Assembly: GCA_027020325.1 (NCBI GenBank)
Contig: JALUVT010000013.1
Span: 1 to 18,630 of the forward strand
Direction of reading: 5' to 3'
Length of the DNA stretch: 18,630 nt
From: a bacterium
GTDB lineage: Bacteria; Patescibacteriota; 4484-211
Both the position numbers and the translations under genes were made by a program. Below the pieces are notes generated by a model. That model ran no database searches. It saw only the letters and a program-made list of their open reading frames with translations, and was not told where the DNA came from. Within the stretch, counting starts at the first letter, position 1. Every line of letters begins with the position of its first letter. This document shows positions 1 through 6,628 of the stretch, piece by piece.

Positions 1-2367
1 GAATATCACTATTTAGAATTAGCCGAAACCTATCGTGTCTACCAAGAATTAAAAAAAGAAGCAGGAGTAATGGATTTTGCCGATCTTGTTTTTTATACGC
101 TGCAGTTATTCCAACAACGACCGGCAATCTTAAATAAATATCAACAACAATTCCGTTTTATCTTGCTCGATGAATTCCAAGATACTAATTATCTCCAAAA
201 CGAAATTGCGATTTTGCTCGCGGGGAAAGAAAAAATGATCACTGCTGTTTGTGACGATGACCAAAGTATCTATCGCTGGCGGGGAGCAGCTCTTTACAAT
301 GTTTTAGATTTTAAAAAGCATTTCCCTGAAGCCAAAATTATTACCTTAACGCAAAACTATCGTTCCAGCCAAATTATTTTAGACCGGGCTTACCACTTTA
401 TCCAACAAAATAACCCTTATCGCCTTGAAATACAAGAAAAAATTGACAAAAAATTAAAAGCCGCTTCTTCTGTCACCGGGCCGGATATCCAAGTTATCTG
501 GACCAATCGTGTCGAAGAGGAAGCAGAGGCTGTCGCCCAACAGATTAACGCCCTTTTGAAAAAAGAAAAAAACTTAAAACTAGACCAAATTGCTTTATTA
601 GTCCGCGCTAATAAGCATGCCACTCCTTTTACCCAAGCCCTTGAACGCTACCAGATACCTTACCAATTTTCCGGCCCGGGGAAACTCCTCCTGCAACCAG
701 AAATCAAAAATTTAACTGCTTATCTCCATTTTCTTTTCGATCCTTACAATAGCGTTGCCCTTTACCGCCTCCTTCTTCTCCCTTATTGGCATTTTAATAA
801 ACGCGACCTCACCTTAATTAACGCGCAAGCCCGCCGTAATAATAAAACTCTCTGGGAAATGTTAGGTCAAATTAAAAATATTGCCGGACTCACTAAAGAA
901 ACTTATTCGCAAAGCGAAAAAATTTATCAGCTATTAAATCGTCTTCTCGCTCTGGTCCCTGACCATTCTCCCGGAGAACTCGTTTATCAATTTTTACTAC
1001 AAAGCGGCCTCCTACAATATTACCAGGATCCACAAAGCGCTCTTCAAGATCGTGAAATAAAAAATATCGCCCGCTTCTTTGATTATCTTAAAGCTTTTGA
1101 AGTACAGCAGCCCGAGAGTGATCTTGGTTCTTTTTTGGAATATTTGGATTTTCTAATTAATGAAGGAGAATCACCTCGCGCTAGCGAAATTGAATGGCTG
1201 GCCGAAGAGGCGGTTCATATTCTAACTTTCCATGCCGCGAAAGGCTTAGAATTTGAAGTTGTTTTTTTGCTTAATCTTGTTGAAACACGCTTTCCTTCAC
1301 GCCAGCGACGCGAGCCCCTTCCCTTACCCGCCGCCCTAATTAAAGAACCGCAACTTCTTGATGATCCTCACCTTGCTGAAGAAAGACGCCTTTTTTATGT
1401 AGGAATGACCCGGGCGAAAAAATATCTTTTTTTTACTGGAGCCCGTTTTTACTATGAAAATAAAAAGCCCCGCCGTTTCTCTCCTTTTGTCTACGAAGTC
1501 TTAGGAAAGGACCTCACCCCATTTCTTGTTCCTCTTTCCTCCACCAATCAACTTTCACTCCTTCATTATCAAAAAGATACTGCTTTAACCCCCAACAAAG
1601 AAATACCTACTTTGAGTTGGGAAAAAGGACGACTTTCTTTTAGCCAAATCAATACCTATGAAATCTGCCCCTTGCAGTATAAATACCGCTACCAAATCAA
1701 AATTCCCGAACCACCGGCAGTCTCGCTAATCTTTGGCGATGTCATCCATCGAACTTTAGCCGAATTCTACCGTCGTCATAGTACAGGCGAAAAGCTTACA
1801 TTGACTAATTTATTAGAAATCCTCGAACAATTTTGGCAAAGCTATGGCTATCCTAGCCGCGCAGCGGAAAAAGTACAAAAAAAAGAAGCAGAAAAAATGC
1901 TCGATCACTATTACCAAAACTTCTACCATCCCCAACAACAAGTATTAAAAATAGAACTTCCTTTTACTGTTAATGTCGGGCACCTTAGAATCTCGGGCCG
2001 AATTGACCGCATCGACCAATTAGCAAATGGCGAAATTGAAATTATCGATTATAAAACTGGCCGCAGTAAAAAACCTTCTCAAGTTACTAAAGATATTCAA
2101 TTAACACTCTACGCCTGGGCTCTCACTCAGCCCGCGGTCATGGGCATCCCTCTAGAAAAACAAAAACTCAGTTTTATTTTTCTGCCCGAAGGCAAAAAAA
2201 TCTCTGTTTCCCGAGACGAGAATGACCTAGCAATTTTAGAGAAAAAAATAATCCAAACTTGGGAAAAAATAGCGGCGCAAGAATTCCCGCCTCAACCCGG
2301 CATTATGTGTAATTATTGTCCCTTCACTTTACTTTGTCCTTATTTCAAGGGTACTCTAAAATACTAA
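1..2367 (+). CDS. UvrD/PcrA-type DNA helicase fused to a C-terminal iron-sulfur PD-(D/E)XK nuclease domain (5' partial)
   Basis: Superfamily 1A DNA helicase with a RecB/AddB/Cas4-type nuclease at its end, expected to act in DNA repair or recombination. The frame is open from base 1, so the ATG at 70 is internal and the Walker A region lies outside the window. Helicase motifs in order: DEFQDTN (169-189), DDDQSIYRWRGA, LTQNYRSS, TFHAAKGLEFE and RRLFYVGMTRAKK. The nuclease part starts near 1630 and has GDVIH (1735-1749), GRIDRID, an IIDYKTG catalytic core (Asp codon 2047, Lys codon 2053) and QLTLYAWAL. Four cysteines, at codons 1666, 2308, 2317 and 2335, form the C...CxxCx5C pattern of an Fe-S staple. 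The visible part is 788 residues. The next gene starts 2 bases after the stop. A helicase-nuclease fusion is clear; whether it works alone or in an AddAB-like complex cannot be told. Confidence 0.93.
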   Translation, partial: EYHYLELAETYRVYQELKKEAGVMDFADLVFYTLQLFQQRPAILNKYQQQFRFILLDEFQDTNYLQNEIAILLAGKEKMITAVCDDDQSIYRWRGAALYNVLDFKKHFPEAKIITLTQNYRSSQIILDRAYHFIQQNNPYRLEIQEKIDKKLKAASSVTGPDIQVIWTNRVEEEAEAVAQQINALLKKEKNLKLDQIALLVRANKHATPFTQALERYQIPYQFSGPGKLLLQPEIKNLTAYLHFLFDPYNSVALYRLLLLPYWHFNKRDLTLINAQARRNNKTLWEMLGQIKNIAGLTKETYSQSEKIYQLLNRLLALVPDHSPGELVYQFLLQSGLLQYYQDPQSALQDREIKNIARFFDYLKAFEVQQPESDLGSFLEYLDFLINEGESPRASEIEWLAEEAVHILTFHAAKGLEFEVVFLLNLVETRFPSRQRREPLPLPAALIKEPQLLDDPHLAEERRLFYVGMTRAKKYLFFTGARFYYENKKPRRFSPFVYEVLGKDLTPFLVPLSSTNQLSLLHYQKDTALTPNKEIPTLSWEKGRLSFSQINTYEICPLQYKYRYQIKIPEPPAVSLIFGDVIHRTLAEFYRRHSTGEKLTLTNLLEILEQFWQSYGYPSRAAEKVQKKEAEKMLDHYYQNFYHPQQQVLKIELPFTVNVGHLRISGRIDRIDQLANGEIEIIDYKTGRSKKPSQVTKDIQLTLYAWALTQPAVMGIPLEKQKLSFIFLPEGKKISVSRDENDLAILEKKIIQTWEKIAAQEFPPQPGIMCNYCPFTLLCPYFKGTLKY

Positions 2368-2369
2368 AA

Positions 2370-2939
2370 ATGCTAATTATTTCCTCTATTTTTTTATTAT
2401 TAATCTTAATTATTGATTTTTTTCTCCTTAGCCATTTTATATCTGCTCTTATTTCAACACACTACGGAGATCCTTATGTTTCTTTACCTTCATCCGCAGT
2501 AAAAATAATGATTGACTTCATCCCTCATCAACCGCAACAAATCGCTGACCTTGGTTGTGGTGACGGGCGCTTGCTTTTTGCCGCGATCAGCAAATTTCCT
2601 CAAGCCCAAGCCTCTGGTTACGAAATTGCTCCTTGGCCCTACCTCAAAGCGCAGCTAAAAAGATTTGTTTTCCCTTACCGGCAACAAATTAAGTTTTATC
2701 GGCAAAATTTTTTCTCCGTTCCCTTAAACGATTTTGATTTACTGCTTTTGTACCTAACTTCATCGCTGTTAAAAAAATTGGCTCCTAAACTAGAAAAAGA
2801 ACTTCCCCCGCGAGCGCGGATTATTACCGCACGCTACCCCATTCCTCAATGGAAAGCAGAAAAAGTTTTTTCTCCTCTCCCTGGTTTTAATTTTTACCTT
2901 TACGAAATTAAAAAAAGTAATTTGGCCTTAAAACAGTAA
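2370..2939 (+). CDS. Membrane-anchored class I SAM-dependent methyltransferase-like protein
   Basis: Predicted 189-residue protein. Residues 2-28 form one hydrophobic N-terminal membrane helix. A Rossmann-type methyltransferase core follows: motif I IADLGCGDGR (58-67), the acidic ribose-binding position in GYEI (83-86), and a hydrophobic motif IV-like strand, DFDLLLLYL (121-129). The frame is open further upstream to 2316, but that part lies inside the helicase gene; the ATG at 2370, 2 bases after the helicase stop, places the membrane helix at the N-terminus and is preferred. The substrate is unknown. The motif IV region lacks an NPPY or DPPY signature, so an N6-adenine or N4-cytosine DNA methyltransferase is unlikely. 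Tight spacing suggests co-transcription with the helicase, which is not proof of a shared role. Confidence 0.8.
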   Translation: MLIISSIFLLLILIIDFFLLSHFISALISTHYGDPYVSLPSSAVKIMIDFIPHQPQQIADLGCGDGRLLFAAISKFPQAQASGYEIAPWPYLKAQLKRFVFPYRQQIKFYRQNFFSVPLNDFDLLLLYLTSSLLKKLAPKLEKELPPRARIITARYPIPQWKAEKVFSPLPGFNFYLYEIKKSNLALKQ

Positions 2940-2989
2940 AAAAATCCCCTTATCTTTTTTCTTACTTTTTTGCAAAATAAAATTAAGGT

Positions 2990-3019
2990 TTGACACTGTT
3001 CATTCCTTCAAAATACGAT
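2990..3019 (+). promoter_or_regulatory. Sigma-70-type promoter for the TasA-like surface protein unit
   Basis: A perfect TTGACA -35 box (2990-2995) is followed after 18 bases by TACGAT (3014-3019), which matches TATAAT at 4 of 6 positions. It is the only good promoter in the 200-base gap before the TasA-like gene. Transcription would start near 3026, about 7 bases before the ATG of a possible leader ORF. Confidence 0.6.
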
Positions 3020-3032
3020 AAAAAAAAGAAAA

Positions 3033-3143
3033 ATGCTGCGCACTCGGGCCTTACTGCCAGCCCCTGTCCGTTTTTTCCTTAGTTTTCCCCTTTCTTCTTC
3101 ACCACAATTAACTAGCAAAAAAACAAAAAACAAAAGGAGGTGA
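3033..3143 (+). CDS. Possible 36-codon leader ORF translationally coupled to the TasA-like gene
   Basis: An ATG at 3033 opens a 36-codon frame ending in TGA at 3141-3143. The peptide begins MLRTRALLPAPV, has a moderately hydrophobic middle (RFFLSFPL) and a basic tail (KKTKNKRR). Three things make it more than a random ORF. It begins about 7 bases after the predicted transcription start. Its last codons are themselves the AGGAGG SD motif. Its stop overlaps the GTG of the next gene as GTGA, the usual geometry of termination-reinitiation coupling. Its first 37 bases are strikingly GC-rich. It resembles no peptide I know. A 36-codon frame can arise by chance, so this is a hypothesis. Confidence 0.35.
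   Translation: MLRTRALLPAPVRFFLSFPLSSSPQLTSKKTKNKRR
3135..3143 (+). promoter_or_regulatory. Perfect Shine-Dalgarno sequence at the start of the TasA-like gene
   Basis: AGGAGGTGA is a nine-base match to the usual 16S anti-SD. It is the only extended SD I find next to a gene start in this window. It overlaps the GTG at 3140 and lies 8 bases (counted from its last G) before the in-frame ATA at 3149, so it bears directly on which start is used. Confidence 0.75.
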
Positions 3144-3949
3144 GGAAAATAAAGCAGAAAACACTTTTTATTCTAATCTTATTAGGAGCAGGGGTATTTT
3201 TGACTTTCAAAACTGTTCAAGCTTTATTTAGCGACAGTGAAACTAGCAGTGATAATGTTTTGGGCGCGGCAACTTTTGATCTCCAATTAGCTAACACCGC
3301 CACTAAAAATGGAGCAATAGCCAATAATAGCTGGAGTTTAGGCGAAGAAGGGGAGCATCTATTTTTTAATAGCCAAGATCTTCTTCCCGGAGACTGGGGG
3401 CAAAATTTAGTTGAATTAAATCTTAACAATGACCAAGCTTGGCTCTGTGCCCATTTACAACTCACACAAAATTCTGAAAACGGGCTCGAAGCAATAGAAG
3501 AAGCTGCCGGCGATCTTAGTGACGGCAACTGGGCCGGAGAATTGGCTACTTCGTTGCAACTCTTTTTTTGGGCTGATGATGGAGATAACATTTGGGAAAC
3601 TAACGAAAAAGTAATCTTGCAACAGAATGCTGCCAAACTCCCGCAAGGAGACAATAATGCCGGACAACGCCTCAATTTAATTGACGCCCAAAACAATGCT
3701 TTTGGTTCAACACTAAATCAACCGTGGGAAGCAGCTAAAGGATCTCTTTATCTGGGACAAATTTGGTGCTTGGGAGAACTAACCGTTAGTGCTGCTGAGC
3801 CCGGAGCCACAGAAGCGGGAACAATAAACTGTAACGGAAGCGAGATTGACAATCGCATTCAATCGGATTTGGTGCAAATAACCCTCAATTTTTATGCAGT
3901 CCAAGCACGCCATAATGATAATTTTAGTTGTCAAAACTGGGAGCTCTAA
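3140..3949 (+). CDS. TasA/CalY (camelysin)-like secreted surface protein with SipW-type signal peptide
   Basis: Residues 8-28 are a hydrophobic signal segment after a basic start. It leads into ALFSDSETSSDN and then GAATFDLQL, the pattern at the start of TasA/camelysin-family proteins with SipW-dependent signal peptides. The rest (about 240 residues) is acidic, Asn- and Gln-rich, with four scattered cysteines, and looks like a secreted beta-sandwich. In Bacillus TasA forms biofilm fibres; a filament or cell-surface role here is inferred. No SipW-type peptidase lies in the window. The start is odd: the GTG at 3140 overlaps the last base of a perfect AGGAGGTGA SD (3135-3143), so this SD cannot serve that GTG normally. 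An in-frame ATA at 3149 sits at ideal spacing. The upstream in-frame stop at 3113 excludes an earlier start. Confidence 0.8.
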   Translation: MRKIKQKTLFILILLGAGVFLTFKTVQALFSDSETSSDNVLGAATFDLQLANTATKNGAIANNSWSLGEEGEHLFFNSQDLLPGDWGQNLVELNLNNDQAWLCAHLQLTQNSENGLEAIEEAAGDLSDGNWAGELATSLQLFFWADDGDNIWETNEKVILQQNAAKLPQGDNNAGQRLNLIDAQNNAFGSTLNQPWEAAKGSLYLGQIWCLGELTVSAAEPGATEAGTINCNGSEIDNRIQSDLVQITLNFYAVQARHNDNFSCQNWEL

Positions 3950-3975
3950 TTTTTATTGCGCAATCTAAATTGAAA

Positions 3976-4644
3976 GTGTTGAGCAAAGGAAAAATAAAAT
4001 TAAGGGTGAAGGGAATTTTTTTCCTCTTCATTATCTTTTTCTTATTGGTAGTTAACGGAGGGACTTTTTCCCTTCCCCAACTTAAAGCTGAAGAAAAATG
4101 TCTTCAATTAAACTGGAAAAAACGCGCCTTTTTTCAAGAAAATAATCTCTTTCCCGGCGACACAATTGAAGAAGAACTACAAGTGGAAAACATCACCTCT
4201 TTCCCGCAAAAAATTGGCTTAAAAGTAACTCCATCCCAAGGCACAGGGCAGTTCTTGCAACAATTTTGGTTCACGATAAAAAAAGAAGGCCGGGAAATAA
4301 AAAGTTTTTTCCTTGCCCCGGACAAGGAATTTTTACTTACAACCCTAGAAGGAGGGGAGAAGGCAAACTGGCAATTCCAAATAACTTTTCAACCCCAGCG
4401 AGACCACAATCAATGGCAGGGAGAAAAAATTAAATTTGATCTAATTCTTGGTTGCCTCGAATCAACTTCATTGTCAAATACTAGCACCCCTCTATTATCA
4501 ACAAAAAACCTTTCTTCTAATTCGCCGACAGAAGACGAAGGTGAAGTTTTGGGAATTTTATCTACCCTGCCTCGAACCGGGGCCACTCTAAGTTTTTCAC
4601 AATTATTATATTATTGTCTTTTCTTTTTATTAACGAAATTCTAA
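3976..4644 (+). CDS. Secreted beta-sandwich protein with C-terminal LPRTG sorting motif
   Basis: A hydrophobic signal segment (IFFLFIIFFLLVV) is followed by about 130 residues reading like a TasA-type or CARDB-type beta-sandwich: LFPGDTIEEELQVENIT, then alternating strands. A Ser/Thr/Asn-rich linker comes next, then LPRTG (4567-4581), a hydrophobic stretch and a very short KF end. That tail has the layout of a sortase cell-wall sorting signal, although the usual cluster of positive residues is reduced to one Lys. It follows the TasA-like gene directly and is probably a partner that anchors it to the surface. The start is uncertain: the frame has no ATG. Candidates are TTG 3928 (overlapping the previous gene), TTG 3970, GTG 3976, TTG 3979 and GTG 4006, none with a well-placed SD. 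I chose GTG 3976 because it gives a normal basic n-region. No sortase is seen here. Confidence 0.72.
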   Translation: MLSKGKIKLRVKGIFFLFIIFFLLVVNGGTFSLPQLKAEEKCLQLNWKKRAFFQENNLFPGDTIEEELQVENITSFPQKIGLKVTPSQGTGQFLQQFWFTIKKEGREIKSFFLAPDKEFLLTTLEGGEKANWQFQITFQPQRDHNQWQGEKIKFDLILGCLESTSLSNTSTPLLSTKNLSSNSPTEDEGEVLGILSTLPRTGATLSFSQLLYYCLFFLLTKF

Positions 4645-4675
4645 TCAATATGTACAAAAAACTTGCTCATTTTTA

Positions 4676-4725
4676 TTGACCACAAAAATAATCCTATAAT
4701 AAAACTTAACACGATATAGTATAAT
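4676..4725 (+). promoter_or_regulatory. Candidate promoter region for the CAP-thpR-mnmA unit
   Basis: Two perfect TATAAT hexamers occur at 4695-4700 and 4720-4725 in the gap before the CAP-domain gene. A TTGACC (4676-4681) lies upstream, but only 13 bases from the first -10, shorter than normal; nothing good sits 17 bases before either. The -10 boxes are clear and the -35 is weak. In so AT-rich a gap chance matches are possible. Confidence 0.4.
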
Positions 4726-4793
4726 ATCTAAAATTTTTCTCATAAAATTAAGAACAAAAAATAAAAAAGCTTATGATATATTGAAACTGCCAA

Positions 4794-5807
4794 ATGTTAA
4801 AAACAATAAAGTTATTTTTCTTTCCCCACCAACAAAATCAGCACCGCGCTTTTATCTTGCGTCATTACAGCCTTCTTACTTTAACTATTACTTTTATTCT
4901 CCTTCAAATCAATCTTGCTCTCTTCCATTCTTCTACCCCCCAAGTGTTGGGTTTTGCGCGCAATATTTATCAGCAAGATTTTTTTACTCTAGTCAACCAA
5001 GAACGCGCCCGCAATCAACTTCCTCCATTAAAAGAAAACTCTCTCTTAGATCAAGCAGCCCTACTTAAAGCTGAAGACATGTTCCAGCAAAACTACTGGG
5101 CTCATGTGGCTCCTGATGGAACTACGCCTTGGGATTTTTTTACTCGGGTAGGATACCAATACAGTTATGCTGGAGAAAATTTAGCCAAAGACTTCAACAC
5201 TTCTGCCGGAGTGGTTGCAGCGTGGATGGCTTCAGCCTCACATCGGGCCAATATTCTAAATCCTAATTTTAAAGAAATGGGAATTGCTGTTCTTAATGGA
5301 ACCTTGCTCGGGAAAGAGACAACACTGGTCGTTCAGCTCTTCGGAACCCCTGCTAATAGCTTAGAGGGGCCTGCTTCAGCTAATAATAATCGCCCTTCAC
5401 CATCTCCAGCCCCGCCGACAATAATTCCTCTTTCCTTAACTCCAACGCCATTGCCTTCACCCACACTAATTCCTACCCCTACTAGCCCTCCTTTAACTCC
5501 AATAAATCTTTTAGTTCACAACCAGCAAAAACCTCCGCTGCCGCCGGGAGTGGAGGCACAAAATTACCAAAACTGGCGCTCCTGGCGTACCCGTCTCGCA
5601 GTAGCCGTCCGTCCTCAAAATTGGGGCTTAAGTGAAAAAATAACAATTGTTTTCTTGCTTTCTTTAATTTTCCTTCTTCTTACTGACTCCCTTATCCTTT
5701 GGCGCCGGAACCTACCGCGCCGCAATTCACATTCCTTGCTCCACGGAATGATGCTTTTTGTAATGCTAATAATTACTATTTTCAACAGTTTGGGAGCAAT
5801 TTTATAA
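4794..5807 (+). CDS. CAP/SCP-domain (YkwD-like) extracellular protein with proline-rich linker and C-terminal membrane helices
   Basis: 337 residues. A hydrophobic segment at 26-44 acts as signal or anchor. The CAP domain spans about 62-184 with the family's conserved positions: YWAHVAPDG (His104), YAGENLA (Glu128) and SASHRANILN (His150). A Pro/Ser/Thr-rich linker (about 195-250) follows, then two C-terminal hydrophobic helices (about 283-303 and 317-335) separated by an Arg-rich turn. CAP proteins are widespread secreted proteins whose bacterial activity is mostly unknown. The C-terminal helices imply that this one stays in the membrane with the CAP domain outside. The ATG at 4794 has no SD. 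It appears to head a compact unit: gaps to the next three genes are 13, 8 and 2 bases. Confidence 0.88.
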   Translation: MLKTIKLFFFPHQQNQHRAFILRHYSLLTLTITFILLQINLALFHSSTPQVLGFARNIYQQDFFTLVNQERARNQLPPLKENSLLDQAALLKAEDMFQQNYWAHVAPDGTTPWDFFTRVGYQYSYAGENLAKDFNTSAGVVAAWMASASHRANILNPNFKEMGIAVLNGTLLGKETTLVVQLFGTPANSLEGPASANNNRPSPSPAPPTIIPLSLTPTPLPSPTLIPTPTSPPLTPINLLVHNQQKPPLPPGVEAQNYQNWRSWRTRLAVAVRPQNWGLSEKITIVFLLSLIFLLLTDSLILWRRNLPRRNSHSLLHGMMLFVMLIITIFNSLGAIL

Positions 5808-5820
5808 TCAAATTAGCACA

Positions 5821-6072
5821 ATGAACCGTTATTTCTGGCAACATACCCTCCAATATTTCCTCCTTTTAATTACCATCATTTCTGTTCTAATCAGCTTTTA
5901 CTTTATTACGAATCCTCAACTTCAACGCACTCTTGCCACTGCCGCAATATCTCTGTACCCTCTCTGGGGGATTATTCACCACTACCAAGAAAAAAACTTA
6001 ACTTTAGAGATAATCACCGAATATTTGGCTCTAACGCTGCTAATGTATTGGATTGTCGCAGCTGTTTTCTAG
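5821..6072 (+). CDS. Small membrane protein of unknown function (two predicted helices)
   Basis: 83 residues with hydrophobic helices at about 10-30 and 64-82. A central segment, YPLWGIIHHYQEKNLT, carries two adjacent His and charged residues, followed by EYLAL. I do not recognise a named family. It is supported as a gene by its position in a close-packed row (13 bases after the CAP gene, 8 before the thpR start) and by a composition typical of an inner-membrane peptide. The ATG lacks an SD, as for most genes here. Confidence 0.7.
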   Translation: MNRYFWQHTLQYFLLLITIISVLISFYFITNPQLQRTLATAAISLYPLWGIIHHYQEKNLTLEIITEYLALTLLMYWIVAAVF

Positions 6073-6080
6073 ATCTGAGG

Positions 6081-6626
6081 ATGCGGCTCTTTTTTGCTTT
6101 TCCTCCTCCCAAATCTACTATTAAATACCTCCAGCAGCATTTGCAAAAATTAGTAAAAAATTTTCCTCATTGGGATTGGATCGCCCCCCGTGACTGGCAT
6201 ATAACAATCCTTTTTTTGCCCCAAGTTTCTGCAGCCAAAGAACGAGAACTAATTACTGAAGCAAAAAAAATCTTTTCTCATTTTTCTGGATTTTCCTTTA
6301 CCAGTAGCGAGTGGAAGTTTTTTCCTTCCTTTCATTCCCACCTTCTTTTCCTTAGCCTTACCTCTTCTCCGCCATTATATCCTCTACAACAGCAACTGAA
6401 AAAATTGGCCGAAAAACTAGAACTCGGTCCCACTTCTTTTCACCCCCCGCATCTTACTGTTGCCCGCAAAATTAAAATTAAAAGCAACAATTTGAAGGGC
6501 TTAAGCAAAGAACTCAACTCTTTCTCTCCATTTTCCTGGGTGAACACCAAAATTGTTCTTTATCAAAGTCTTCGTCAATATCAACTACATTATTGGCCCC
6601 GCGATGAATTTTATCTAAAAAAATAA
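6081..6626 (+). CDS. thpR: RNA 2',3'-cyclic phosphodiesterase (2'-5' RNA ligase family)
   Basis: 181 residues of the 2H phosphoesterase superfamily. Both catalytic HxTx motifs are present: HITI (residues 40-43, in RDWHITILFL) and HLTV (124-127, in HPPHLTVARK). The N-terminus, MRLFFAFPPP, is typical of ThpR. These enzymes open 2',3'-cyclic phosphates on RNA ends and can join tRNA halves through 2'-5' bonds in vitro; the cellular role in bacteria is unclear. The frame is open back to 6048, inside the preceding gene, but the family N-terminus fixes the start at ATG 6081. A GAGG lies immediately before the ATG, too close for normal SD use. The stop is 2 bases before mnmA, so both RNA-modifying genes are likely co-expressed. 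Confidence 0.93.
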   Translation: MRLFFAFPPPKSTIKYLQQHLQKLVKNFPHWDWIAPRDWHITILFLPQVSAAKERELITEAKKIFSHFSGFSFTSSEWKFFPSFHSHLLFLSLTSSPPLYPLQQQLKKLAEKLELGPTSFHPPHLTVARKIKIKSNNLKGLSKELNSFSPFSWVNTKIVLYQSLRQYQLHYWPRDEFYLKK

Positions 6627-6628
6627 AA

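Noticed and set aside
3217..3696. Minus-strand frame of 159 codons opposite the TasA-like gene
   Set aside because: The + strand frame has a clear signal peptide and family pattern; the antisense translation is low in complexity, with no domain and no operon context.
4781..5068. Overlapping + frame at the start of the CAP-domain gene
   Set aside because: It is an alternative frame of a gene with conserved CAP residues and has no recognisable features.
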